Assembly: GCA_947581865.1 (NCBI GenBank)
Contig: CANPWA010000001.1
Span: forward strand, 62,001-126,000
Origin: an uncultured Acetatifactor sp.
GTDB taxonomy: Bacteria > Bacillota > Clostridia > Lachnospirales > Lachnospiraceae
Reading direction: 5' to 3'
Length of the DNA stretch: 64,000 nucleotides
In this document: one piece after another, positions 34,949-43,832 of the stretch
Layout of the letters: every line of letters begins with the position of its first letter
How positions within the stretch are numbered: position 1 is the first letter of the stretch
Notes under the pieces: model-generated
What the model was told of the DNA's origin: nothing
The model's input: the letters and a program-made list of their open reading frames with translations, nothing else
Databases searched by the model: none
Position numbers and translations under genes: made by a program

Positions 34949-37186
34949 ATGGAAACAGTAAACGGTTATGTGGAACATATCATTTTCCAGAACAGCGAAA
35001 ATGGTTATACGGTCATGAACCTTATTGTGGACGGGGAAGAGATTACCTGTGTAGGGTTTTGTAAAGGTTTGTCCCAGGGTGAAAATATTGAAGCCCGGGG
35101 AGAATATGTGGAACATCCGGTTTATGGTCAACAGTTCAAGATCAGTACCTATCAGACGGTGCTGCCCAAGGACAGCGCCAGTATGGAGCGGTATCTTGCC
35201 AGCGGTGCGGTCAAAGGCGTGGGGGCGTCTCTGGCGGCGCGCATCGTCAAAAAGTTCGGGGACGACACCTTCCGTATCATTGAGGAGGAACCGGAGCGGC
35301 TGGCGGAGATCAAGGGAATCAGCCTGCGCAAGGCACAGGAGATCGGGCTTCAGATGGAGGAGAAAAAAGATCTGAGGGAGGCTTTGATATATCTGCAGCA
35401 ATACGGTATTTCCAATTCACTTGCGGTAAAGATATACAATACCTATGGGATGGAGCTGTATGGTGTGATGAGGGAAAATCCCTATCGGCTGGCGGAGGAT
35501 ATAAGCGGTGTGGGGTTCCGGATCGCGGATGATATCGCAGCAAAGGTGGGGATCCATACGGATTCGGATTACCGTATCCGCAGCGGCGTGTTTTACACTC
35601 TGCTGCAGTCCGCGGGGGAAGGGCATTGTTATCTTCCCATGAATGTTTTGCTGGAGAGAGCGCATATACTATTAGGTGTGGAGGAAGAGCAGATCCTTCC
35701 TCAGGCGGAGAATCTTGCCATGGACCGAAAGCTGGTCATCAAGGGCGATAAGGTATTTTCCTCCGTTTCTTACTATGCGGAGCTGAATTGTGCAGCCATG
35801 CTTCACAGACTGAATATTCCCATGAGCGAGGCCGGGCAGCTCCCTTCCCAGGAGAACGCCCGCCGCAGGGCACTGGAAAATATCATGAAGGAGCTTCGGA
35901 TGGAGCTGGATGAGCTGCAGCTTGAGGCGGTGATGAGCTGTCTTCAGAACGGGCTGTTCATTCTCTCCGGCGGACCCGGAACAGGAAAAACTACCACCAT
36001 TAACATGATGTTGCGCTATTTTGAATCGGAAGGGATGGATATTCTTCTGGCAGCGCCTACGGGACGTGCGGCGAAGAGAATGACTGAGGCGACAGGCTTT
36101 GAGGCGCGTACCATCCACAGACTGTTGGAGCTCAACGGCGCGCTTTCGGACGAGAATGACAAACGAGTCCGCTTTGAGCGCAATGAACAGACTCCGCTGG
36201 AGGCGGATGTCATTATCATTGATGAAATGTCCATGGTGGATATTTATTTGTTTCAGTCTCTGTTAAAAGCAGTCATACCGGGTACCAGGCTGATCCTTGT
36301 GGGCGATGTAAATCAGCTGCCCAGCGTGGGTCCGGGGCAGGTGCTGCGGGATATTATGGAGAGCGGAAGTTTTCCCTGTGTGGTTCTGGAGAAGATCTTC
36401 CGTCAGGCAGAAGAGAGTGATATCGTCGTAAATGCCCATAGGATCAATCGGGGAGAACAGATCTCCCTGGATAACCGCTCCAGAGATTTTTTCTTTTTGG
36501 AGAGAAATGATGTGAATGTCATATATAAACACATGATACAGCTGATCCAGGACAAGCTGCCTGCGTATGTGAAAGCGTCGCCCATGGATATCCAGGTGCT
36601 TACGCCTATGCGGAAAGGAAACCTGGGCTGTGAGGCATTAAACAAGATCCTGCAAAGATACCTCAATCCGCCGGACGGCATCAAAAAGGAACATATGGCG
36701 GGAGATATCATCTACCGTGAAGGCGACAAGGTGATGCAGATTAAGAACAATTATCAGCTGGAATGGGAGATCGTCAGCCGCTACGGGATCCCTGTGGACA
36801 GGGGCATGGGAATTTTTAACGGAGATACGGGGCGTATCCTGGAGATCAACGAACAGGCGGGAGAACTGGTAGTGGAGTATGACGAACAGAGGCGGGTGAC
36901 ATATCCCTTCGGGCTTTTGGAAGAGCTGGAACCTGCCTATGCTGTCACAATACATAAATCTCAGGGAAGCGAATATCCGGCGGTTATTCTGCCGCTTCTG
37001 ACAGGATCGAGGATGCTGTTCAACAGGAATCTTCTCTATACCGCTATCACCAGAGCGAAAAACTGTGTCACCATACTGGGCAGCAGAAATACTGTAAAAG
37101 GCATGATAGACAATGTGAGCGAGAACAAGAGATACACCGGTCTCAAGGAGAGGATCCGCGAGATGGGGATGCAGGAGGAATTTTGA
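34949..37186 (+). CDS. recD2: RecD2-type SF1 DNA helicase
   Basis: RecD2 is a 5'-3' helicase not bound to RecBC, involved in replication fork and mismatch repair processes in bacilli. The 745-residue protein has an N-terminal OB-like and helix-hairpin-helix region (about 1-200; GAVKGVGASLAARIVKKFG, IKGISLRKAQEI, ISGVGFRIADDIA), Walker A GGPGTGKT (341-348), Walker B IIIDEMSMVD, VGDVNQLPSVGPGQVL, and the C-terminal motif AVTIHKSQGSEYPAVILP followed by LLYTAITRAK. AAAGGTC and GAGA stand before the ATG. comFC begins within its stop codon region, so the two are co-translated. Confidence 0.93.
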   Translation: METVNGYVEHIIFQNSENGYTVMNLIVDGEEITCVGFCKGLSQGENIEARGEYVEHPVYGQQFKISTYQTVLPKDSASMERYLASGAVKGVGASLAARIVKKFGDDTFRIIEEEPERLAEIKGISLRKAQEIGLQMEEKKDLREALIYLQQYGISNSLAVKIYNTYGMELYGVMRENPYRLAEDISGVGFRIADDIAAKVGIHTDSDYRIRSGVFYTLLQSAGEGHCYLPMNVLLERAHILLGVEEEQILPQAENLAMDRKLVIKGDKVFSSVSYYAELNCAAMLHRLNIPMSEAGQLPSQENARRRALENIMKELRMELDELQLEAVMSCLQNGLFILSGGPGTGKTTTINMMLRYFESEGMDILLAAPTGRAAKRMTEATGFEARTIHRLLELNGALSDENDKRVRFERNEQTPLEADVIIIDEMSMVDIYLFQSLLKAVIPGTRLILVGDVNQLPSVGPGQVLRDIMESGSFPCVVLEKIFRQAEESDIVVNAHRINRGEQISLDNRSRDFFFLERNDVNVIYKHMIQLIQDKLPAYVKASPMDIQVLTPMRKGNLGCEALNKILQRYLNPPDGIKKEHMAGDIIYREGDKVMQIKNNYQLEWEIVSRYGIPVDRGMGIFNGDTGRILEINEQAGELVVEYDEQRRVTYPFGLLEELEPAYAVTIHKSQGSEYPAVILPLLTGSRMLFNRNLLYTAITRAKNCVTILGSRNTVKGMIDNVSENKRYTGLKERIREMGMQEEF

Positions 37187-37947
37187 GGGAAAGATTATCA
37201 AAGGGGAAGTCATTTATCGCAGAGAGGGGAAGTGTCTGGAATAAGACAGTGAGATTTGCCGTACAGCTTCTTTTTCCGCTGCGTTGTCCCATGTGTGACG
37301 AGATCGTGACACCGTTCGGGGAGAAGATCTGCCCTGCCTGTCGTTGGAAGCGCCGCCTGCTGACCGGTTCCTACTGCATGAAATGCGGCAAAAAGGTAGA
37401 AGAGCAGAGAGAATTTTGCGGGGACTGCAGAACCAGAAAACATGAGTTTGTCCGGGGACGTGCACTTTATGAATATGAGAGTGTCACGGGGTCGCTGTAT
37501 CGGTTCAAATATGGAGGACGGCAGGAATATGCGGATTTTTACGGGGAAGAGCTGGCGTTTTATCTGGGAGATTTTGTGAGGAGCATCAGACCGGACGCCC
37601 TGATCCCCATACCCATCCATCCGGACAGGCTGCGCCGGCGCGGATACAATCAGGCTGTCCTTTTGGCAAGAAGTCTGGGGCATCGTGTCAATGTGCCTGT
37701 TCTGGAAAATTATCTGCTACGCGTCAGAAATACGGTCCCCTTAAAACGATTAAATCCGCAGGAAAGGCAAAATAATTTGAAAAAGGCTTTTAATATCAGG
37801 GAAAATGATGTAAAATTAAATACAGTCATATTGGTTGACGACATCTTCACTACCGGGAGTACGGTGGACGAAGCCGCGAGGACTTTGTCTGCCGCGGGGG
37901 TTCAAAGAGTTTATTTTGTGGCGTTGGCTTGTGGTGCGGGGATTTAG
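37183..37947 (+). CDS. comFC: ComFC-like phosphoribosyltransferase-fold protein
   Basis: The 254-residue protein of the ComF family takes part in DNA uptake in naturally competent bacteria and is widespread elsewhere. Seen: a zinc finger with CPMCDEIV, CPAC, CMKCG and CGDC at about 35-86, then the PRTase core with LIPIPIHPDRLRRRGYNQ and the PRPP loop VILVDDIFTTGST. The start is a TTG at 37183 that overlaps the recD2 stop; AGGAGG lies five bases before it. comFC is directly followed by yvyF, as in B. subtilis (comFA-comFB-comFC-yvyF-flgM). No comFA is present, so competence cannot be inferred. Confidence 0.88.
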   Translation: MRERLSKGKSFIAERGSVWNKTVRFAVQLLFPLRCPMCDEIVTPFGEKICPACRWKRRLLTGSYCMKCGKKVEEQREFCGDCRTRKHEFVRGRALYEYESVTGSLYRFKYGGRQEYADFYGEELAFYLGDFVRSIRPDALIPIPIHPDRLRRRGYNQAVLLARSLGHRVNVPVLENYLLRVRNTVPLKRLNPQERQNNLKKAFNIRENDVKLNTVILVDDIFTTGSTVDEAARTLSAAGVQRVYFVALACGAGI

Positions 37948-37966
37948 TTGAGAAGGAGGTAATATT

Positions 37967-38374
37967 ATGGATGTCAGAACATGCAGGAGCTGCAAAAGAA
38001 TTTTTAACTATTTGTCAGGACCACTTCTTTGCCCATCCTGCAGGGAGGCTTTGGAGAATAAGTTTCAGGAGGTAAAGAAATACATTATAGAGCATCCCGG
38101 CATACATATGCAGGAAGTGGCGGATGCCTGTGAGGTAGATATACAGCAGATCAGACAGTGGCTGCGGGAGGAACGGCTGGAGCTGACCGAGGAGTCCAGT
38201 ATGCTGCTCGCGTGTGAAAGCTGTGGAGCGCCGATCCGCTCCGGGAAGTTCTGCGATAAGTGCAGAAACTCCATGGCCAATAATTTTCAGAGTCTTTTGA
38301 AGAACAATAAACCCACGGAGTCCACCCTGTATAAAAAGAAGGATAAGGAAAACCCGAAGATGCGGTTTCTGTAA
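37967..38374 (+). CDS. yvyF: YvyF/TIGR03826 flagellar-operon protein
   Basis: This is a 135-residue protein with two zinc ribbons, CRSCKRIF..CPSC at 5-27 and CESCGAPI..CDKC at about 83-104, on either side of a helix-turn-helix-like segment (EHPGIHMQEVADACEVDIQQIRQWL). This matches the YvyF family found next to flgM in Firmicutes; its role, possibly a regulator of flagellar genes, is not settled. AAGGAGG precedes the ATG. flgM and flgN, which normally follow, are missing; instead two membrane proteins come next. The acidic patch ELTEESSMLL follows the helix-turn-helix. Confidence 0.85.
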   Translation: MDVRTCRSCKRIFNYLSGPLLCPSCREALENKFQEVKKYIIEHPGIHMQEVADACEVDIQQIRQWLREERLELTEESSMLLACESCGAPIRSGKFCDKCRNSMANNFQSLLKNNKPTESTLYKKKDKENPKMRFL

Positions 38375-38395
38375 GGGATTTTCCGGGAGGATATT

Positions 38396-38785
38396 ATGCT
38401 GAGCGAAGAGAGGGTCATTCTGATGACCAAGATGGCTTCTTATGAGGAGCATGAGGGGAAAAAATATATGAAGATCGGGAGATATTTCCGGGATGATTAT
38501 ATTGCTGTGCAGATACTGAAATCCATTTTCTGTGCAACCCTCGCGTTTGCGTTGATTTTTGCCATATTCATTTTTTATGATTTTGAGGTCTTTATGCAGG
38601 ATATATACAAGATGGACCTGGTGGAATTTGCGACAAGGGTCCTGACGTATTATGGGATCACCGTGGTGGTGTATGGGGCTGGCTCTTACGGAGTATGTGC
38701 CTATCGCTATAACAGAGCAAAGAAAAGCCTTAAATTATATTACCAGAACCTCAAAAAATTAAACGCCTTGTATGATGAGGGATGA
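38396..38785 (+). CDS. Hypothetical membrane protein with two spans
   Basis: I do not recognise a family. The 129-residue product has a cytoplasmic N-terminus rich in charge (LSEERVILMTKMASYEEHEGKKYMKIGRYF), two membrane segments (about 47-66 and 82-102) and a basic C-terminus (YNRAKKSLKLYYQNLKK). The start EERVILMTKMASYE suggests a short helix that packs on a partner. CGGGAGG precedes the ATG. It lies 21 bases after yvyF and 10 bases before a second membrane protein gene, then cdaA. The close packing argues that the two membrane proteins and CdaA are made together. Confidence 0.7.
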   Translation: MLSEERVILMTKMASYEEHEGKKYMKIGRYFRDDYIAVQILKSIFCATLAFALIFAIFIFYDFEVFMQDIYKMDLVEFATRVLTYYGITVVVYGAGSYGVCAYRYNRAKKSLKLYYQNLKKLNALYDEG

Positions 38786-38795
38786 TGGAGGAAAA

Positions 38796-39821
38796 ATGAC
38801 AGCTTTACTGGAATTGAGAGACAAATTGAAGTATTTTTACAGCAAGAATGAAGTGTTCATTTTGCCGGTGATCAAATTCCTGTTAGCCTTTGTGACGCTT
38901 CTGGTCATCAATGGGCAGATGGGATATATGCTTAAGGTGAACAATGTGGCGGTAGTGCTGATCGCAGCGCTGATGTGTTCTTTTCTTCCCACCTTCTGCA
39001 TTATATTATTTGCGGCGCTTTTTACCCTGCTGCATATGTATGCGCTTGCCCTGGAGATCGCGGTGGTGGGAGTCGTTGTTTATCTGTTGATGTTTTTGCT
39101 GTTCTTCAGATTTGCCCCGAAGGATTCCCTGGTAGTGGTGCTGACACCGCTTTTGTGTTTCCTGAAGGTGCCTTATATCATGCCGGTGGTGATGGGGCTT
39201 TTGGGAACGCCTGCGTCCGCGGTTTCCGTGTGCTGCGGCATCGTGGTGTATTATCTGCTTCTGGCGGTGACGGCGAATGCGGCAACGATCAATACCATGA
39301 ATGCGGGGGATGCCACCGCAAAGCTGCGTCTGGTGGTCGATGCCCTGATGGACAATAAAGCCATGCTGGTCATGGTGGTGGCATTTGCGCTCACCGTGGT
39401 GGTAGTGTATCTGATCCGCCGGATGTCCGTGGACTATTCCTGGACGATCGCCATGGTTGCCGGTGCCATTCTCAATCTGGTGGTTTTGCTGGTGGGGGAT
39501 CTGATCTATGAGACCAATATTTCGCTGGTGGGTGCGATCTTAGGCAATCTGCTGGCGCTTGCCGTGGCGAAAGTGATAGAATTTTTTCGATTTTGTGTGG
39601 ATTACAGCAGGGCCGAGAAGGTCCAGTTTGAGGATGACGAATATTATTATTATGTGAAGGCGGTTCCCAAGATGACGGTTGCCGCTCCCACCAAGACCGT
39701 GAAACGCATCAATACGCAGAGAAGACCGTCCGGGCGTTATGATGCGCCTGCGGGTGGACGAAGCGTGACGATCGGCCGCCGGCAGGGAGAGCCCCAGGAC
39801 GATTATGAGGAGCTGTTTTAA
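38796..39821 (+). CDS. Hypothetical polytopic membrane protein next to CdaA
   Basis: This protein of 341 residues has about eight to nine membrane segments in the first 265 residues and a hydrophilic, proline- and arginine-rich tail (about 290-341) ending DYEELF, which is likely cytoplasmic. I recognise no named family. The ATG at 38796 is preceded by GGAGG; a longer frame from 38772 overlaps the preceding gene. The stop is three bases before cdaA. The tail (KAVPKMTVAAPTKTVKRIN) followed by an acidic end looks like a docking tail. A role in regulating c-di-AMP synthesis or in membrane anchoring of CdaA is possible from position only. Confidence 0.7.
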   Translation: MTALLELRDKLKYFYSKNEVFILPVIKFLLAFVTLLVINGQMGYMLKVNNVAVVLIAALMCSFLPTFCIILFAALFTLLHMYALALEIAVVGVVVYLLMFLLFFRFAPKDSLVVVLTPLLCFLKVPYIMPVVMGLLGTPASAVSVCCGIVVYYLLLAVTANAATINTMNAGDATAKLRLVVDALMDNKAMLVMVVAFALTVVVVYLIRRMSVDYSWTIAMVAGAILNLVVLLVGDLIYETNISLVGAILGNLLALAVAKVIEFFRFCVDYSRAEKVQFEDDEYYYYVKAVPKMTVAAPTKTVKRINTQRRPSGRYDAPAGGRSVTIGRRQGEPQDDYEELF

Positions 39822-39824
39822 GGA

Positions 39825-40718
39825 ATGCAACAGTTTGACGGAGTAGTGGAGTATCTTAGAAATTTCAGTATATACGGGACCTTGATGGATCTTGGGGATG
39901 TGTTGGAGATATTGATCATCGCCATCCTGGTTTATTATGTCCTGGTATGGATGAAGGCCACAAGAGCATGGACGCTCCTGAAGGGTCTTATTGTGATATG
40001 TGTTTTTCTGTTGCTGGCGTCGATCTTTCATATGAATACCATTCTGTGGATGGCGCAGAATGTGCTGGGTTTTGCGGTCACGGCGCTGGTGGTGATCCTG
40101 CAGCCCGAGCTTCGCAGGGCTTTGGAGGAACTGGGAAAGAAGAATATCCTGACTTCCGTCATTCCTTTTGACTCGGGCAAAAAAGAGGAGGAAAGTTTTT
40201 CTGAGAGGACCATCAGTGAGATTACCAAAGCGTGTGTGGAGATGGGAAAGGCGCGCACAGGAGCGCTGATCGTCATTGAACAGCAGGTGCTTCTCAGAGA
40301 TTATGAGCGCACGGGAATCGATGTGGACGGGCTGGTGACCAATCAGCTTTTGATCAATATTTTTGAACATAATACGCCGCTGCACGACGGGGCAGTGATC
40401 ATACGGGGCAACAGGATCACCTCGGCTACCTGTTATCTGCCTTTGTCAGACAATCTTGCGCTGAGCAAGGAGCTGGGCACAAGACACCGCGCCGGCGTGG
40501 GCATCTCGGAAGTGACGGATTCCGTGACAGTCATTGTCTCCGAGGAGACGGGCAAGATCAGCGTGGCTTATGAGGGACGGCTCAACCGGAATCTGGACGC
40601 AGAGGCACTCAAGACTTTTCTCGAGCAGATTCTGATCAAAAAGGGTGAGGAGAGCAGGCCGAAGCGCAGACGGAAAGGAAGGAACAAGTCTAAGAATGAG
40701 GAAAAGATTACTAAATAA
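39825..40718 (+). CDS. cdaA: Diadenylate cyclase CdaA
   Basis: CdaA makes c-di-AMP from two ATP at the membrane. The 297 residues have three N-terminal spans (about 25-45, 48-66, 75-95) and the DAC (DisA_N) domain with both catalytic motifs: LHDGA (Asp188-Gly189-Ala190) and RHR (220-222), followed by GVGISEVTDSVTVIVSEE. A short basic tail (KRRRKGRNKSKNEEK) ends the protein. The order cdaA-cdaR-glmM is highly conserved in Firmicutes; CdaR and GlmM bind and adjust CdaA activity. The ATG lies just after the previous stop with GAGGAG inside the preceding gene as likely ribosome site; the gene overlaps cdaR by 23 bases. Confidence 0.96.
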   Translation: MQQFDGVVEYLRNFSIYGTLMDLGDVLEILIIAILVYYVLVWMKATRAWTLLKGLIVICVFLLLASIFHMNTILWMAQNVLGFAVTALVVILQPELRRALEELGKKNILTSVIPFDSGKKEEESFSERTISEITKACVEMGKARTGALIVIEQQVLLRDYERTGIDVDGLVTNQLLINIFEHNTPLHDGAVIIRGNRITSATCYLPLSDNLALSKELGTRHRAGVGISEVTDSVTVIVSEETGKISVAYEGRLNRNLDAEALKTFLEQILIKKGEESRPKRRRKGRNKSKNEEKITK

Positions 40719-41970
40719 CTGGGGTCTGAAGCTCATATCTTTGGTGCTTGCCTTTCTGCTGTGGTTTTTGGTGGTACAGATGGGTGATCCCAAAGATGAC
40801 CGGGATATGGGGAATATACCGGTCAAACTGGTGAACACAGAGCTTCTGGAAAAAGAAAATAAGGTGTATGAAGTGCTGGATAATACGGATACGGTGCGGG
40901 TGACGGTGTATGCGCCCAAAAGCGTTTTCACACAGCTGCGCAGCAGCGACATCACTGCGGAAGCGGATGTGAGCAAGCTGACGGACATCAATACGGTCCC
41001 CATTACCTTTACCGCGTCCAACGCCAATGTCGTTTCCATTCAGGGCAGCCATGATGTGGTGAGACTGAATGTGGAGGAAAAGAGAAATAAATATGTGCCG
41101 TTAGTGACGAACACGGTGGGAGAGGTTGCTGAGGGCTATATGGTGGCATCCCTTACCCCCGACCAGAACCGTATTGAAGTCTCGGGACCGCAGTCCGCTG
41201 TGGAACAGGTGGATCATGCAGGGGTGGAGATCGATGTGACGGATGCTACGTCCAATCTGACGGCAAATGTGGATATCTATCTCTATGATGTGAACGGCAA
41301 TCCGGTGGAGAGGGCTAATCTTGTCAAAAACGTGGACTATGTGAGAATGTCGGTGGAGATACTTGCCGTGAGGGAAGTGCCCGTGACTTTTGAGACCACA
41401 GGCACCCCCAGATCCGGCTATATGTTTACCGATGTGATCACCGCAGAGCCTGAGAAAGTACGGATCGCGGGAAGTATCACGGCGGTTTCAAGAATCAATG
41501 AAATTGTGGTGCCCGGCGAAAAACTGGATATCACCGGTGCCGACGAAGACATTACGCAGGTGGTGGACATCCGTGAGTATCTGCCGGAGAATGTCCGGCT
41601 GGCAGATTCCGGGTTTAACGGCAGGATCACTGTCACTGCCTATATCGAGCCCATCGTGGAAAAGACATTCCAGATACCGATGGAAGATATCTCGGTCTCC
41701 CATGTGCCTGAGGGATTTGAGGCACAGATCAATGAGTCTGCGGAGAGCATGATCTCTCTGGAACTTACCGGTCTGAACGAGCACATTGCGGCGCTTCGGC
41801 AGGGCGGCATTACCGGAGTAGTGGATATCGAAGCATGGATGGAAGAACAGAATATAGAAAATCTGCGGGCAGGCAGCTATACAATACCGGTGACTTTTGC
41901 ACTGGATGAGAGAATCACGATCAAAAATCCACCCAGCCTGAAAATCGTCATAAAAGAGACGGATTCGTAA
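40696..41970 (+). CDS. cdaR: YbbR-domain protein CdaR (CdaA regulator)
   Basis: This is a 424-residue extracytoplasmic protein with one N-terminal span (about 7-28, GLKLISLVLAFLLWFLVV) and four YbbR repeats of roughly 85-95 residues (patterns PVKLVN..VYEVLDNTDTVRVTVYAP, VPLVTNTVGEVAEGYMV, VPVTFETTGTPRSGYMF and IPMEDISVSHVPEGFE). CdaR interacts with CdaA and modulates c-di-AMP production. The ATG at 40696 lies within the end of cdaA; a longer frame from 40645 duplicates cdaA coding sequence. AAGGAAGGAAC is found about 11 bases before it. Confidence 0.92.
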   Translation: MRKRLLNNWGLKLISLVLAFLLWFLVVQMGDPKDDRDMGNIPVKLVNTELLEKENKVYEVLDNTDTVRVTVYAPKSVFTQLRSSDITAEADVSKLTDINTVPITFTASNANVVSIQGSHDVVRLNVEEKRNKYVPLVTNTVGEVAEGYMVASLTPDQNRIEVSGPQSAVEQVDHAGVEIDVTDATSNLTANVDIYLYDVNGNPVERANLVKNVDYVRMSVEILAVREVPVTFETTGTPRSGYMFTDVITAEPEKVRIAGSITAVSRINEIVVPGEKLDITGADEDITQVVDIREYLPENVRLADSGFNGRITVTAYIEPIVEKTFQIPMEDISVSHVPEGFEAQINESAESMISLELTGLNEHIAALRQGGITGVVDIEAWMEEQNIENLRAGSYTIPVTFALDERITIKNPPSLKIVIKETDS

Positions 41971-42015
41971 TACTAATAAAAGAAGGTGCACAGGCGCCGG
42001 AATAGAGGTTGATCT

Positions 42016-43365
42016 ATGTCGAGATTATTTGGAACGGACGGTGTCCGCGGCATCGCCAATGAAGAATTGACACCCCTTCTTGCCATGCAGCTCGGGCAGG
42101 CGGGGGCTTATGTGCTGACAAAGGAAAAAGAACACAAACCCACTTTAATGGTGGGATGTGATACCAGGATTTCCGGTGATATGCTGGCGAATGCCCTGAT
42201 GGCAGGAGCATGCTCCGTGGGTGCGAACTGTATTTATGTAGGGGTTCTGCCCACTCCGGCAGTGGCGTATCTCACTCAGAAGTACAAAGTGGATGCGGGC
42301 GTGGTGATCTCTGCCTCCCACAATCCCGTGGAGTTCAACGGCATTAAATTCTTTGACGGGGACGGGTATAAGCTTCCGGATGCACTGGAGGATGAGATTG
42401 AGGAGATGATCCGCAGTAATATGCCCGGTATTAAGTTTCCTACCGGTCCCGGTGTGGGGAAGATCAAATACCGCACGGATGCCAAAGAAGAGTATATCAA
42501 TCATGCCAAAAACGCCGTAAACGTGGACTTAAACGGATTAAAAATCGTGTTGGACTGCGCGGAGGGTGCGGCATTTTACACCTCCGTCGAGACCCTGAGG
42601 GAACTTGGGGGAAATGTGGTTGCCATACATAACAATCCCGATGGAACCAACATAAATGCGAACTGTGGATCCACTCATATGGAGGAACTGCAGGCGAGAG
42701 TGGTTTATGAAAAGGCAGACATTGGTCTGGCTTTTGACGGCGATGCCGACAGGCTGCTGGCGGTGGATGAGAACGGCAGCAGGGTGGACGGAGACCAGAT
42801 CATGGCGATCATTGGCAATCATATGAAGCAGCAGGGAAAACTTGCCGGGGATACCATTGTGGCGACGGTTATGAGTAATCTGGGATTTTTCCTTATGGCA
42901 AAGGAAAAGGGGATCCACATGGAACAGACAAAGGTGGGTGACCGCTATGTGCTGGAGCGCATGAAGGAGATACATGCCAATCTGGGAGGAGAGCAGTCCG
43001 GGCATATTATTTTTCTGGATGAGAACACTACAGGCGACGGGCTTTTGAGCGCGCTGCATCTCCTGCAGGTTATGGTGGATACCGGGAAGCCTCTCTCTGA
43101 GCTGGCATCCGTCATGGAGGTTCTTCCGCAGGCTTTGGTGAATGCGAAAGTGGCAAATCACAAAAAGGAAAGATACATGGAATATCCGGAGATTGCGGAG
43201 GCTATCTCACGGCTGGAGGCGAAATTCGCCGGCGAGGGCAGGGTGTTGATCCGCCCCTCCGGGACGGAGCCGCTGGTGCGCGTGATGATCGAAGGAAAAG
43301 ATCAGGCAGTCATCCAGGAGGAAGCGGAGAAGCTGGCTTGTCTGATTCAGGACATCATGTTTTAA
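42016..43365 (+). CDS. glmM: Phosphoglucosamine mutase GlmM
   Basis: GlmM converts glucosamine-6-phosphate to glucosamine-1-phosphate on the route to UDP-GlcNAc and peptidoglycan. The 449 residues show FGTDGVRG at 5-12, the phosphoserine loop ISASHNP with Ser101, the metal loop DGDADR, substrate loop GEQSGHI and RPSGTEPLVRVM at the end. GlmM also binds CdaA and lowers its activity in several Firmicutes, giving the operon its logic: cell-wall precursor supply and c-di-AMP are linked. A promoter for the next gene overlaps its downstream edge; no terminator was seen directly after it. Confidence 0.97.
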   Translation: MSRLFGTDGVRGIANEELTPLLAMQLGQAGAYVLTKEKEHKPTLMVGCDTRISGDMLANALMAGACSVGANCIYVGVLPTPAVAYLTQKYKVDAGVVISASHNPVEFNGIKFFDGDGYKLPDALEDEIEEMIRSNMPGIKFPTGPGVGKIKYRTDAKEEYINHAKNAVNVDLNGLKIVLDCAEGAAFYTSVETLRELGGNVVAIHNNPDGTNINANCGSTHMEELQARVVYEKADIGLAFDGDADRLLAVDENGSRVDGDQIMAIIGNHMKQQGKLAGDTIVATVMSNLGFFLMAKEKGIHMEQTKVGDRYVLERMKEIHANLGGEQSGHIIFLDENTTGDGLLSALHLLQVMVDTGKPLSELASVMEVLPQALVNAKVANHKKERYMEYPEIAEAISRLEAKFAGEGRVLIRPSGTEPLVRVMIEGKDQAVIQEEAEKLACLIQDIMF

Positions 43366-43373
43366 AAAATAGC

Positions 43374-43402
43374 TTGTGTATGGTTCTCAATCATGCTATA
43401 TT
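43374..43402 (+). promoter_or_regulatory. Promoter of the HPr gene
   Basis: TTGTGT and TATATT are 17 bases apart, giving a leader of about 100 bases before the HPr start. The leader (43409-43510) has a few short inverted repeats but nothing I can assign. Confidence 0.6.
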
Positions 43403-43510
43403 TATATAAGAGTGACAGTCTGTGGGTCTGGCACGACAGTATACGATAAGGTCACGGGAGAAGGCGGACAAGGGGTTGTCTGTGTGACACAGAAATGGGA
43501 GGGTAGGCAT

Positions 43511-43774
43511 ATGGTAAGTCAGAAAGTGGTCATCAAGAACCCTACCGGCTTGCATTTGAGACCTGCGGGGATCCTATGCAAGGAGGCAATGCAATTTAAA
43601 TCACTGATTACATTTACATTTCGGGATAACACAGCCAATGCGAAGAGCGTGCTCAGTGTGTTGGGAGCGTGTGTCAAATGTGGAGATGAGATTGAATTTG
43701 TGTGTGAAGGCGATGATGAGGTGGAAGCTCTGAAGGCGCTGATTGCAGCCGTGGAAAACGGTTTGGGAGAATGA
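43511..43774 (+). CDS. ptsH: Phosphocarrier protein HPr
   Basis: HPr accepts phosphate from enzyme I and passes it to sugar-specific PTS enzymes; in Firmicutes its Ser46 is phosphorylated for catabolite repression. The 87-residue product has NPTGLHLRPAG with His15 and AKSVLSVLG with Ser46, both in the proper places. The ATG at 43511 follows GGGAGGG; a much longer frame from 43376 would start at the promoter and is not credible. ptsI is not next to it, so the symbol follows sequence rather than context; a chromosomal paralogue cannot be excluded. A strong terminator follows four bases after the stop. Compare the histidine-less HPr-like protein at 3543. Confidence 0.88.
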   Translation: MVSQKVVIKNPTGLHLRPAGILCKEAMQFKSLITFTFRDNTANAKSVLSVLGACVKCGDEIEFVCEGDDEVEALKALIAAVENGLGE

Positions 43775-43778
43775 CTGA

Positions 43779-43807
43779 CAGCTCATCCATTGGATGAGCT
43801 GTTTTTT
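43779..43807 (+). terminator. Terminator between HPr and leuA
   Basis: A perfect ten-base stem CAGCTCATCC/GGATGAGCTG with a three-base loop is followed by six T. It ends 25 bases before the leuA ATG, so any leuA transcript coming from the left must pass it. Confidence 0.92.
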
Positions 43808-43832
43808 GTCGGAAGGGAAAGAGGTAGAGCGT

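Noticed and set aside
43376..43510. N-terminal extension of HPr by 45 residues
   Set aside because: It would start within the promoter's -35 element, and HPr proteins begin close to the MVSQKVVIKN position.
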